Positions 22,513 to 33,895 of a DNA stretch of 64,000 nucleotides are shown here, one piece after another (the first letter of the stretch is position 1; each line of letters opens with the position of its first letter). Below the pieces are notes generated by a model. The model did not search any database, was not told where the DNA came from, and saw only the letters and a program-made list of their open reading frames with translations. The position numbers and the translations under genes are program-made. Source of the stretch: Pieris napi. Taxonomy: Eukaryota; Arthropoda; Insecta; Lepidoptera; Pieridae. The DNA lies in assembly GCF_905475465.1 (NCBI RefSeq), contig NC_062257.1, forward strand, positions 2,170,001 through 2,234,000, read 5' to 3'.

Positions 22513-23780
22513 ATTTTTTTATTCATTAAATGTCTAGTTATTATACTTTTTCTGATCATATAATACTTGTACACTGGTGGACCTTATTTACGATTCGGAA
22601 GTTATTTTGAAATTAATAATGTACCTTTTTCTTAAAAACTGCTAAATCATAGAATTCAGATTTCTGATTAAATTACAATACGTAATTCTTACTTTGCGCC
22701 CAAGAAGATATTTAGGCATGGATTATTAAATTTAAATTTACGCCTTTATTCAAATCATATAAGTAATTTCGAAATCGTAATTTTAAAAAAAACTTTAAAA
22801 TTATATTAAATTTGTTCAGGATTTAAATATTAACTTTGTTATGGAAGAGCTGGGAAATCCTGACTAACTTTACTTCCTTCTATAAAGGGTTCCCAAATCT
22901 AACACATTGTAATACTTATTTAAATGAATAAAAACATTTTTTTTTATTTCAACACTATCGTATTGGATTGGTACTGTATGGATAGTGTGGAAAAGTGAAA
23001 CAACATAGAACGTAAAAGTGAAATTCAAACTCCATATAATTTTTATAAATTTTACAACATACCTGCATAATTCGCCAGTGTTTCGGGTTTTATCTAACTA
23101 TGACACTAATTTTGAGGATATTGATATTTTCCACCTCACCAAAGAACAAGTGAGAAAATATTTGAAGAGGCGGGAAGACTCTAATTTTGTTCAGGTGATT
23201 CGAAATGTTTAGTTTTATTTGTTGTTTAAAATATTAAATTTCAGTTTTCTTTATATAGTTTTATCTATTATTTGTTTTATTTTTCGTATATAATATTGTT
23301 TATCTATGTAATCTGTTTTGGCTTTCTGTACTGTCTAAGTGTTTGTTTTGTAATATTATGTATGTTAGCTGTAAGATTACTTATAATTAAATAAATAAAT
23401 AAACATTAGTAATCTACTGTTTTTCGGTATATCCTGTAATTTCCTATCTGAAACTAAAAAACTGCTCTCGGTTTATGCTGAATCACGTTCAGTAAACATA
23501 TGATATACCCGAGCGTGTACATGGTACTTTTGTAATGACCAGTTATTACTCCACCATTGTCAACTCTCCCACGTCCAAAGTACAAAGATTTAAGTATAAA
23601 CAATGAATTCAGTTCTATTGCAGTGTTTTACGAAAGATTCTATCTATTAAAAACTGTTTATAATTTGTTAAAAATAGAGAGATCATTTGGTTAAACCGTT
23701 TAATTTGTGATAAGGGAGCTTCAATATCTAATCTTATTTCAGGCTTATTCGAAAATTTATTCAAATGATTTGGAATTTTA
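22513..23780. other. AT-rich stretch with a possible LINE tail
   Basis: Bases 23018-23212 hold a 64-codon open frame with no recognised domain. It is followed by an AT-rich segment ending in (AAAT)n near 23390-23402, which resembles a LINE 3' UTR. Elsewhere I see nothing. Confidence 0.3.
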
Positions 23781-24324
23781 ATTTAATTTTTTTTTGCATA
23801 CGAGCAGGAAGCTCATTTGGACACTTAATGCCGGAGGGCTCGCGAGTGCGTTGCAGGCTTTTAAGAATTGGTACGTCCTTTCCTTGAAGGACCCAAAGTC
23901 GCATTGGTTGTGGGCAGTTTCATTATGTTTTGTTTTTTATTATTACTGTTATTATTGTTATTTACTTACTGTCTTTCGTTAATAATTTCCTAGTACATAA
24001 TTTCTTCCTAAACTTTTAAGTTTTTATGTAAATAAATAAATTGTGTAATATTAAATATTATGTATGTACATACGTAAGAACTTTAGCAAAAACGCTATGG
24101 TGGGACAAAAAAGGTTGGTAAACACATTATTTTTTATTTATTAAAATATGAGAAAATAATTATTAAATAATATGCGAGTGTAAATAGGAGTTCGGCAAAT
24201 TGTGACGACATAGCTATTAATAACTTTTAAAAATGTTTTTCAATTGTATTTATGCGAAACGTAATTTTCAAGTGACAATTGACAGAGGTCATTGACGTAC
24301 CTATTCATATTTTTTTTATTTTTT
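23781..24324 (+). repeat. Repeat R copy and unassigned AT-rich DNA
   Basis: Bases 23800-23915 (AGGAAGCTCATTTGGACACT, GAGGGCTCGCGAGTGCGTTG, CTTGAAGGACCCAAAGTCG) are a copy of repeat R. The rest is AT-rich with no gene. Confidence 0.4.
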
Positions 24325-24575
24325 TTATGGCTCTGGCACGATTTGTGAATTAGCCAGCGTCAAGTATAGGATTTTTTATAATTCGTGATTGTCTTTAGAA
24401 ATTCGACCGTGTCCTCCATGTACGGTTTAGGCACTCACCCGGTACCGCAACAACCCTCCCAAAGGCCGAGGACAAATTTAAATTAATTTAAAACTTGCCC
24501 TCGAACCGGGAATCGAACTCGGTACCCCTCACCTAGCTGCCACTTAATAACACCGCTAGACTATGAGGCCCCCAA
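24325..24575 (-). mobile_element. tRNA-derived SINE (family C)
   Basis: In reverse complement it starts GGGGCCTCATAGTCTAGCGG, then GGTACCGAGTTCGATTCCCG, a tRNA-like head. The body TCCTCGGCCTTTGGGAGGG, GGAGGACACGGTCGAATTTC and TATACTTGACGCTGGCTAAT is shared with 31982-32205 and 51639-51888. Confidence 0.75.
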
Positions 24576-25785
24576 TAAGTGTACTTGGTTACTAATATGA
24601 AAAAAAATACCTTCACTTAAAAAGATAGGTCGAATTAACTTTTCCTTCTACATAGTTCGGAGTAAATAGGGGCAAATAACAAGAAACTCACCGCCACCAT
24701 TTGCTATCCCCAAGTTTTTAGTTTGAGCTATAAAAATAAATCAAAATAGGCAAATAATATGCAAGGTAGAATGAGAAACATGCCAAGTTATTTTTTAATT
24801 TAAATTGCAAGGTAAGCTAAAGTAATTGATATACTACCGACCCGACAACCTTGAATTATTATATTATATGAATCATTCTAGATATCGGTAAAAACCGCAA
24901 AAAAAGTAGTTTTTGATTTTATCTTGGTGGACTTGTTTTTATATAATTCATCGATTGTCTAGCCGTTATAAAGCTGTACAATGCCACATACTATTCATGT
25001 TAGTTCCGTTCTCCCCTTACTAATGCTGAGTAGGAACTAAGATATAAAATATAAGATTATATATAATCTCTTCTTAATATTTACGTTATTTTATTACATT
25101 TGAATACGGTTCTATCTTAAGTTTTTATTATTTATATTCTGTGCACATAGTGCCAAAAACAATTTTTTTTTTTTAAATTGCTTGCTTGTGGTACACGAAC
25201 CATTTCGACATTTGAATGAATTTGAACCAATTTTTTTTCTATTTCAATTCGAACCAATGTTTTTTAGTGCAAACTTTTTTGTTTCCCACCTTAGCTTAGG
25301 TTAGCTTCAGTCTCAAGTCTCGTTGTGTTATATCCAGCTGATTTCTATTGTCCCCTTAACAATCAAATTTCCCCCCTGTGGGGCGTGGGCCCCACATTGG
25401 AAAACACTGAATTAGTGGAAGGATGTCTTTCTCCAACTTAAAGGGAGAATCCACGGCCATTTTTAAAGAATTACTTGTGTGAAGGTTAAGGCTATTTTTT
25501 CAATGGAATCTCGTTGTTGGCCTCAAGGGCCTTGGCAGCTTAGCTCGGGCTGTATTGGCGTGCGTAATAGGCTTTTCCCGCGCCTAGCGCCTGGGCGCAT
25601 CTTCCTGCTACACTTGGATCTCGGCTTGGGCCGCCGCAGGGTAGTCAAGCACCGGAAAGACAGAAGCAGACTGGAACGATCGAAGTGCGAAGTAAAGGAC
25701 TTCTTCGGTGAAGGCGGTTTTTTACCCTAATCTTTGAATTTGCCTTACCGCGAAATGGCTTGTATTTTGTCATTATTGGAACGAA
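24576..25785. other. Unassigned, with a possible hAT terminus
   Basis: Bases 25370-25410 (CCCCCCTGTGGGGCGTGGGC, then GGAAAACACTG) in reverse complement begin CAGTGTTTTCCAATGTGGGG, which looks like a hAT-type end, but the partner was not found. A GC-rich plus-strand frame (25479-25730, 83 codons) has no recognised domain. Confidence 0.3.
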
Positions 25786-26090
25786 CTTCCTTATCGCGCG
25801 TTGTGAAAGGGGGCTAGACGGAAAAAATTCTTACGAAAAGTTGTCACGACACTTTTTTGCTATTTGCTATTGTAATACACCGGTTCTCGTCCGATCACCG
25901 AAGTTAAGCAACGTCGGGCGAGGTCAGTACTTGGATGGGTGACCGCCTGAGAACACCTCGTGATGTTGGCTTTTTTTTTTCGACGTAAGATTGGTGTCGA
26001 GAAAATCTATCGTACTGTTATGATACCAATTAACATATAAATTAATCGAAAGGAATTTCGTTCCATCCGTTGACACCTCTAAAGTTTTTT
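25786..26090 (+). mobile_element. 5S-bearing repeat, copy 2
   Basis: This copy begins TTGGAACGAACTTCCTTATC and carries, near its right end, AAGGAATTTCGTTCC, which is nearly the inverse of the start. The right end is CTCTAAAGTTTTTTT. It lacks the GGGTGTCC half of the terminal hairpin. The inner 5S-derived block is 25874-25972. Confidence 0.75.
25874..25972 (+). pseudogene. 5S rRNA-derived sequence, 5'-truncated
   Basis: It is the same block as at 22290, starting AATACACCGGTTCTCG and ending GTGATGTTGGC before a run of ten Ts. It includes GGATGGGTGACCGCCTGAGA. It shares the paired GGGCGAGG/CACCTCG changes with copy 1, so both descend from one already altered source. Confidence 0.75.
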
Positions 26091-26417
26091 TGTTATTGGA
26101 TCCGTTGAGATATGTTGAGGACGCCTACGGACTTTTATTGGCGGGAAGGTAAGTTAAGAATTAAAAAAAAAGTGCGTGTGTACAAATTACACATGTCAGA
26201 AGTGATGTTTCTTTGGCAAACAAATTTTTAACTCTGGTTCATATTTATACAAATCAAAAACTTTAGGTTTCCGAGACTTAGACGACTTAAACCTAACCCA
26301 CTTTTAGATGACCCAGAAACTTGATATTGTCGTACCAAGGTTGACTTTTATGCAAAAGTCAAAGTCAAATCATTTATTTCAATCAGACCACCTAAAATGG
26401 CACCTTTGAACGTCAAA

Positions 26418-26967
26418 TCTATATATATAAAAGAAAGTCGTGTTTGTTACAACACTTATAACTCGAGAACGGCTGGACCGATTGCCATGGTTTTTGATTT
26501 GTTGGATTTGTTTCCGTCCCGAATAGCAGAATAAGCAATAAAATATCGGATAAGTTATCGAATAACAATAAATAAATTAATTAATTTTACGAATGCAAAA
26601 ACCATATGGTGCCATCTGTTGACAAAACTACGCATCATTTTACGTCGAATTCGTGTCAGTTCAAGAAATTCCGATCTTGAGGTGAATGAGGAGATGCATA
26701 ACCATGCTTTGATCCTGATCAAAAGATGTAGGATATCAGAAAATGCTTAACATGCAGTATCGCCATATTGACGCTAGAGAGAAGATGCCTAATGTGTAAA
26801 ACTGCCATTCTTCTTTCGCAATGGCAAGCAATAAAACATTTCTGTATTTGCAAAAGAGTTGTATTAATGTAATACTTAACATTAATGAAATCCTAAAATA
26901 AGTTAAATTAAAGTAACAACGATATTATAAGGTTGTAGGGCGGAACGAAGTTAGCCAGGTCAGCTAG
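26418..26967 (+). mobile_element. Non-autonomous Helitron, copy 1
   Basis: It begins TCTATATATATAAAAGAAAG after an A and ends GCCAGGTCAGCTAG before a T, so it sits between A and T as Helitrons do. An imperfect hairpin (GGCGGAAC-GAA-GTTAGCC) precedes the CTAG end. No protein is encoded. Copies lie at 43821-44373 and 45583-46063. Confidence 0.75.
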
Positions 26968-27774
26968 TATAATATAAAAAAGATTCTAATTGCCCCTTCA
27001 AACAAACAAAACTGTTTCAAATAAACTTTTCTGGATTTAATATGGGCAAATTTAGAGATAACACTATCGATATCAAATTCTTTAAGAAAATCATGCTCTA
27101 TATTGAACAAAGTGGCCCATCGTGTTGCTTAATACCATTTAATATTGAAAAAGAACGTTCGCTACTGCAAGTTTATAAAATTGCTGATGCAGGTGTTGCT
27201 ATCTAAATTAATGCTTTTTTTATTACGGTCAGACAGGCGTTGGAGCGCGGGGCCCCGCGGATTAAGGGCATTTGCTACTCTTGCTTTGTGGCTAATCCGG
27301 CACTGCACACGACCATTTATCACATAGAAAGTAAACAGTAGGAGTCGAGGATAGAACCTACGCCCTTGCGATGAAAGTCGCACGTTTACTAGGCTACTTC
27401 GGTAATATTTCAAATGGCTTAAAACTATAAAATTATATTACATTTACACACAATTTTCATACCAGTGAGCCAGTGCGTTGCATAACCTTTGAGATACGCT
27501 TTTTACACGCTTTATATTAGCTTCACCTGTATTTCATATTTTTCGTCTATCGAGCAACCCACGCTTTTTCACAATAATACCAGTATTTTTTGTTCATTAC
27601 CATTTTCAACCTAAATTAGGAATTATTTTTCACTTTTTAGTTTGATGTGCTTTAAAAGCGTGTTTTATAGTTTTTTTAAACTATATTTATTTAACTCCCT
27701 AAATTTTCTCTCTTTGGATATGTGGTCGCATCGTACTACTGAGCTCACTACTGTCCTGAAACTCAAAATAAACT
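26968..27774 (-). repeat. tRNA-like SINE fragment and repeat debris
   Basis: In reverse complement, 27195-27410 reads GAAGTAGCCTAGTAAACGTG, then GGGCGTAGGTTCTATCCTCG, a tRNA-like head of a fourth SINE type. Bases 27500-27680 share CACGCTTTATATTAGCTTCA and TTTTTCACTTTTTAGTTTGA with 59855-60198. No gene. Confidence 0.45.
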
Positions 27775-28659
27775 TATTTATATAGGTAACGAAGTACACT
27801 TATGAACGTCAACAGAAAAGATGCTAAATTGATTCTAAATTTACATTTACTAAGTCAATGTCAGTTCGCAAGTCAAGGGCGTCGAGCGCGCAAAAAGAAT
27901 TGTCAAGAAACTCTCCACCACTCTTTTTAATCGACAAGTTTTGAGTCATACAAATTGTTTGAACTGGAGGAAATCAATCACAAGGATCAGGATCATTTAA
28001 ATAATCGTCAAATTTATAAAAAGCTTAATTGATTAATTTATGTTTAACGAGAGTTTTGAATTTATTCAATGATAATTCTCTAATTTCGCTTGGGAGTTTA
28101 TTTATTTATTTACACATCGTTGCAAATGAAAGAAACACAATACATAAAAATTATAAGGGATGCAACGGGCGGCCTTATCGCTAATAAGCGATCTCTTCCA
28201 GGCAACCCTAGTTAAGAGAAAAACTTTAAAAAAAAAGAAACATGCGTGCGAGAAGTGCAGAATTCTTAATCTAAAGTAATACAAAAAAAATTAATAACAA
28301 ACTAAAAACTTAAAAGCTAATCTTACAAATACATGAACAGCGAATAGTGATGTAAAAGGAAACATAAGAATTATACAAGTCACGATTGATTGTTGTTAAA
28401 AAATTGAGTTTGTTGTTAAAACAAATTAAATTTCATTATACGCAGTGGTTTATCCTCTGGAGCCTGGTTGGTCGTACGCTTAGATTAGTTCTGTTTCGAG
28501 TATTATAGTGGTCTATGACACATGACAAAATCTATAAAATATTGCATTGCAATATCAGGTAATCGAAGTTGGGACCTAACGATTCCAATGCCCGGAAAAT
28601 CCTGTATCTGACGTTCTTCAGTGAAACTTAATAATAATTGTTGCAAGAATTATAAAGTG
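27775..28659 (-). repeat. LINE 3' tails and unassigned AT-rich DNA
   Basis: Bases 27775-27955 match the LINE tail at 11600-11760 and 60584-60735 (ACACTTATGAACGTCAA, AAGTCAAGGGCGT). Bases 28100-28215 match 3940-4040 (GGCGGCCTTATCGCT, GCGATCTCTTCCAGGCAACC). Bases 28286-28659 show nothing recognised. Confidence 0.45.
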
Positions 28660-29405
28660 TAAGGTGGTACAATCGTAAGTTCGCATATTCTGCCACACAC
28701 AATGGCGCGCAAATTTGTCTTTTAAGCGGCGTTCCCACGAAGCGTTAATCACGACAGTCAACCACGCTTTCGTGAAATACACTTCTGTGTGAACGCATAG
28801 GCGTTAAACTTGCTTACGTGAGGAACGGCGCACGACTCAAGCGTGGATAGATCAAACGTGTTTGATTTTCAGTCGTGATATACCGTTCGTGAAGCCAAGA
28901 TGTCGTCACAACAACGTGGAATTAAGTTTAACGACAGTGAAACTACGCGTTTTTTGGAGTTATATTCTATGGAAAAGGTGTTATATGGTCCAAGTTTGGA
29001 GGAATACCGTGATAGAGATTTATATATCGATGTTTCGATAATGACTAAGTCGAAACACGAAGCGTGAATGGCACGAAATCCCCCAACCATGTGAACGTTT
29101 CATCAATTCACACTTTCGTGAGTGTCACGAACGACAGTTGACTAGCGTAGTTGACTGTCGTGATTAACGCTCCGTGGGAACGCCCCATAAAGGAATTTTA
29201 CGTTATTAATAGTCAAATGACTTGGTCAATTCTTATATTATCTGTATCGTACGTATATCATACTTTATTAAATTTATATCAACTACAGTGTCTCACGCAA
29301 ATAATCATTTATTGAATAGTAATTTTTTTCCAAAAGTAATACACCAAGTCGCTTTTTAAAGACTCTAGTCGGAAGATCTTTTCTTTTGGTAAATTATTGT
29401 AAAGT
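28660..29405 (-). mobile_element. LINE 3' UTR fragment split by a Harbinger-type element
   Basis: Bases 28660-28725 and 29188-29405 together match continuous sequence at 3235-3480 (TCGTAAGTTCGCATATTCTG, GGTCAATTCTTATATTAT, CAAATAATCATTTATT), the 3' end of the same LINE family. The break is filled by the element at 28726-29187, so that insertion is the younger one. Confidence 0.65.
28726..29187 (+). mobile_element. Harbinger-type non-autonomous element with MADF-gene remnant
   Basis: The ends are inverted: CGTTCCCACGAAGCGTTAAT at the left and its near complement at the right. TAA stands at 28723-28725 and 29188-29190. A 55-codon plus-strand frame starting at 28899 reads FNDSETTRFLELYSMEKVLY, then GPSLEEYRDRD, which resembles the start of the MADF/SANT-like protein carried by Harbinger transposons. 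The frame then stops. This looks like an internally deleted derivative of an autonomous element. Confidence 0.65.
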
Positions 29406-29742
29406 AGTTTTGTGGGCGAGTTACGAAAATAAGACCAGAAAGTTTCGACTGTTGATCTAACCCGACACAGGTTTTACAAAGATGGTCAGAAGATGGTAGA
29501 TTCCTTGTTTTAATTTTTAACACAGCATAAGTCAACAGAGCCACGAAGTAATCTTCTATACATAGGAGTTTTTAAACACAAAAAAAACCTTCCTCCTTCG
29601 TTCCTTGATTATTGATATATTTCAAATAATTTATTCTACAGAATATACTAAAATTTACAAAGAAAACAATACGTTTACAATTAACAATACTATAATTAAT
29701 AGACAGTAATCTAGAATATATTTACTGTCTAACGGCTTTTTT
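29406..29742. other. Unassigned AT-rich stretch
   Basis: No gene or clear repeat was recognised here. Confidence 0.3.
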
Positions 29743-30093
29743 TTACTTTATTTTTGAAGTTATACATCTTTAGGCGCGTTATGAAAAATTGATGAGAGTG
29801 AAATTTTACGATGCGCGCGCACCGTGACACAAAATTAACAGAATGAAGTTGCCCACGGAAGATGGACAACATTCGAATAATAATAGAATTTATGTTACAC
29901 TTAATGTAAGAGAATAATAATAAATATTTATTTATTTAATTTTTCAAATGTAAACTGAACTTTATTGACTATAAAGACTCCTTTTCCAGTCTTTGATTAT
30001 TTAATTGTAATTAATTATTTGCATGCAATCAAAAACTATTTTTAATAATGCCAAAGAAGTATAACTTCTTACGCGCGTACATAAGTACACGCA
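29743..30093 (-). mobile_element. MITE family F copy
   Basis: One end reads GAAGTTATACATCTTTAGGC, the other AAGAAGTATAACTTCTTACG, followed by GTACATAAGTACACGCACCC. The interior (ATGAGAGTGAAATTTTACGA, GTGACACAAAATTAACAGAA) matches, inverted, the copy at 61704-62069. Confidence 0.6.
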
Positions 30094-30561
30094 CCCTTTA
30101 TTTACTACTAGAGATTGATTTTTCAATCCATTTCTGACTGTCAAAGTAATTATTGACACCAAAACATAGGTTGGGAATGACATACATAATAAAGGCTGGC
30201 ATTAAAGTTCTCGACAAACTAATGAATTTTGGATTGAAATAATAAAAGAGACAGCACTATACGAGTATATAAACGTACATAACGAAATAATGACATCTTG
30301 TCTTTCGTTTTGCATATTTTGCCGATTAACTTCAGTTACTGAGGCCGAATTAATTGTTTTAGATTATTTTTAGGTACTTATATGTATAGGGGTTATAAAT
30401 TATTATCGCAATGATATATATAAATATTCTAATTTATTTTCTGACAGCATTGAAAACTAATTAATAAAACAACATCGATGTAATTCAATATTATTTTCAA
30501 TCAATCTCATGCGGCACAGATCTAGAAGATACTTCGTCTATGGCTGTTTTTTTTTTTTAAT
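30094..30561. other. COMMD2 downstream region
   Basis: AT-rich 3' flank of COMMD2. On the minus strand AATAAA lies at 30433-30438, about 125 nt after the stop, a plausible poly(A) signal. Nothing else is recognised. Confidence 0.35.
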
Positions 30562-33449
30562 TTACAATGCTCTTTGAATCTTCCGTATATGTTGACTTTT
30601 CGATTCGTTGGCAGCTTCATTCAATGTATTGGTTAAATGTACTAAAGTTGGTAGATCGCATTGCATTATAACATGTTTTACTACATTTTGACAATGACTA
30701 GCCGCCTTTGCTTCTTCTACTGAAGAACTTATACAAATGTCATCTGATTCTCTATGGGTATGTTTGTCTATACTATGGTCGTAACTTTTCGGTACAGATA
30801 GAACATAGTCCATAGTGACCATGGGTTTCATTATTTCTGGACAACTTTTTGATGCCATCTGAAAAAAAGGAATAGTCAAACTTGAAATTTTATTTTTTTA
30901 TGACACGGGAAATATGCATTTCTATTTTAATTTTAATTGTCGGATCCGGAAATTCTAAAATAATATTAACAAAAACGCGTCATTCAATCCCCGCCCCGCA
31001 TCGTAACGTTTTACCCAAATATTATTCTTATGTAGCCAAGTCCACATTTCAAGGATCGTCATGCTCGCTTAAATGTCATTGCTTGTGGCGGCGTCCATGC
31101 GTCGGGTTGTCTCTCTCCCTAAAATATGGCGAGGGGGCCGATGGCTGGCCATGCGTCATACTCGTGAACGGGTGCTACTTGTGGTGACTGGTCGTACTTG
31201 AATGCGTGTATGCGGTGATGTTAATTATTTCGACTATGTGTTTGCGTGTTGTTCCCACGAGAATGTAAGTGCGTGCTCCTATTTCACCATGCCTCCTGCT
31301 GATAGGGGACAAGTCTTTGTTTTTATTTATGTTATTATTATTAATTACTTAAAATGTCATGTGGAACATGGTGTAATGGTTGCAGCTCCTTACAAACGTT
31401 GTGTAAAAAAAAAAAAAAAAAAACCATGGCGATTAAAAAGAGTGGCGGAGAGTTTATTGCCAGTTCTTCTCTTCCGTTCTACGCCCTTGATTAGAGAACT
31501 GGCAGTAAATGTAAAATTAGAAGCATTAATATTTATTTCTTTAATGACGAATCACAAGTGTACATTGTGTTACCTACGTGAATAAATGATTTTTGAATTT
31601 GAATTTGAATATATTCTTAAGATATATTATGATACTTGTTCACGCTATGTGTGTTTGTAAAGAATTTGTTTAACATTACCTGCACTTCAAATCTCCAAGC
31701 CAAGTCCTGATATGTAGGATCTTTCCGTTGGAGTAAATTTAATGCAGCGGAAAGCTCTCCTTTCTTTCTTGAATAGAATTTTACCAACACTTGTTGGTGA
31801 TCATCAGAAAATCCTGCGATAGCTAGTGATGATTTAAAATTCTGCTCTGATAACTGTAAAACGAAAATTTTGTCTTTAAGGAATTTTTATTTGTCCAACC
31901 CCTCCTACACTTAATTGTTTTGTTTTGTTGTATACAAACTAAGTAGTTATAAATTACATATTGTCTGTTTTATAAACATCAAGCCGCAGCTAGGTGAGGG
32001 GTACCGGGTTTGATTCCCGGTTCGAAGGCAAGTTTTAATTTAATTTAAATTTGTTCTCGGCCTTTGGGAGGGTTGTGCGGTACCGGGCGAGTGCCTAAAC
32101 CGTACATGGAGGACACGGTCGAATTTCTAAAAAGACAAGCACGAATTATAAAAAATCCTATACTTGACGCTGGCTAATGCACAAATCGTGCCAGAGCCAT
32201 TAAAAAAAAAAACATTAATTGTTGTATATTTTTGTCCTGTCCAATTGATTTGTCATTATGACATTGCAAATAAGTAAAGCAGTGGCAGATTTACCAGCAG
32301 GTTGATTAGGCTGGAAGATTTTTGGGGCGGCAAGTTTGGGAACTGAATAACTGTTTTCTGTTTCCCTCTTTCCCCCTATCAACCCATACATGTCATTCTA
32401 CAACTGGAGACTGCAAACTGAATGGATTGTGTATAATTTTGTGCTCAAAAAACATAGGACTCATATGAAAATCTAGGACATAACAATTGTAGAGGCAAGG
32501 CGGCAAAAACAGCCTTGAAATATATAAATGTGCCACTGTTTAAAAGGCTTATAGTTTGATATTAATTAGACAAATTTATCAACATATGATGTTATTAAAC
32601 AGCTTAGGTACATAGAAATACTTACATTATGTTTGCAACCTTCTAAAATGAGGTGAGCTAAGGCTTGAATCAAATTTTGAATAACAGATGGCAATGTCTC
32701 CAATTTCTCTGTAATGCAATAATTTAATAATTTTTAAGTAGATGCCAGTAACCTTATCTATGATAATCTTATACTTATGTCATTTAATGTGGGTAGGTAA
32801 CACAAATACATATTATATATTGATTTACAGATACACCATAAAGTTATGTCAAATTTATATTGTACTATAAAAAAATATATTTAAAGATTACATTCAATGA
32901 ATTATATATCAGCCTTTACAAAGAATTTTTATTGTCATTTTGTTCATTTTTTTATTGTCAAGCAACAACACTAGACTTCTTACAGGATCATAGCTAATCA
33001 AACCTATCAGAGTAAAGTAAAGTATTTAAAAAATACCTAAGAAACCATTGAAATAAAAATACAATTATCTCACCTGCTGCCAAGGCGTATTTCTTTTCAT
33101 TAATTCCATTATTTAGATAATCAATTGTTAACTTGCAGAAATCAATTAGAACTGAAATATAAAATTAATAATGTTTATTGTATTGATCTAGAAGTTGTAC
33201 TACGGACAACTCAAATTGATGTATGGTTAATCTGTATAATACAACACAAATCATTGAATACGCTCCATAGTCAACAAGAATATATTGTCCCTATTGTATT
33301 TACATTCAATAATAGACAACAACATATAATAACTACATTGAAATTTAATTAACAAAAATATTAGAATTTAAATTCTACTTACCCTGTGGAGAATGATTAT
33401 GAAGCAAACTGAGATGTTCCTTTTGTAGTTCACTCAAAAATATGATCAT
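30562..33449 (-). CDS. COMMD2: COMM domain-containing protein 2
   Basis: Five exons give a complete 232-residue protein: 33383-33449, 33074-33151, 32626-32708, 31680-31853 and 30562-30858. All introns are GT-AG and phases match. It starts MIIFLSELQKEHLSLLHNHS, parallel to the known COMMD2 start (LSEEHKEHLAFL). The helical N-terminal part continues through DFCKLTIDYLNNGINEKKYA. The linker and COMM domain follow: FKSSLAIAGFSDDHQQVLVK, DPTYQDLAWRFEVQ, KPMVTMDYVL and CDLPTLVHLTNTLNEAANES. COMMD proteins form the Commander complex with CCDC22/CCDC93 and act in endosomal recycling. The COMM domain carries an insert of roughly 30 polar residues (about SVPKSYDH to AKAASH) not found in vertebrate COMMD2 (~199 residues), which explains the extra length. 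The call is firm; the role in this animal is by homology. Confidence 0.9.
31230..31616 (+). mobile_element. LINE 3' end in COMMD2 intron 4
   Basis: The sequence includes TTGCCAGTTCTTCTCTTCCG and GTGTACATTGTGTTACCTAC and ends in repeated GAATTT, a retrotransposon tail. It is the inverse of 11600-11985. An 18-A run lies at about 31407-31424. Confidence 0.6.
31982..32205 (+). mobile_element. tRNA-derived SINE (family C) in COMMD2 intron 3
   Basis: This is a plus-strand copy: GGGGTACCGGGTTTGATTCC, GGCCTTTGGGAGGGTTGTGC, GGAGGACACGGTCGAATTTC and TTGACGCTGGCTAATGCACA, ending in poly-A. It lies antisense to COMMD2. Confidence 0.7.
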
Positions 33450-33861
33450 ATTAAATCTATGCACTTGATTAATGCGTTAATTACTAAGTTTACAATGTAA
33501 TCGATCAGTCTAAGCCCTTATTTATTATATATAAAAGATTTCTTACTAGATCCGTATTTTAATTGGATATGTCCTTAATATTTATCGTTGTATATATTAC
33601 AAATACTCAGATTCCCGTTGTAGAAGTCTTAAATCTTAATAATAGTTTTATAATATTCAATTTAGATTTATATAAATAATTTAATTTATAAGTAATGTTA
33701 TTAGTTTTAGTTGATATTATGATTGCTTGTCAACTGTCAACGACAATCGCTACAGAATTGTTAACATTGAGTGTTGACATTGACGGCGTTGGAAGCATAT
33801 AATATTAAAACGAAAAAAAAAACAATTAATCAATCTCTTTGTTAAAGAAGAAATTAAGTTT

Positions 33862-33867
33862 TTTATT
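33862..33867 (-). terminator. Poly(A) signal of the SYCP3-like gene
   Basis: AATAAA on the minus strand begins about 29 nt past the stop codon at 33896. Positional inference. Confidence 0.4.
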
Positions 33868-33895
33868 AGTAACAAATTGAATGCATTACAGAAAA

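Noticed and set aside
25861..25975. A functional 5S rRNA gene
   Set aside because: The first ~23 nt are replaced by unrelated sequence shared among copies, so helix I cannot form. It is part of a dispersed repeat.
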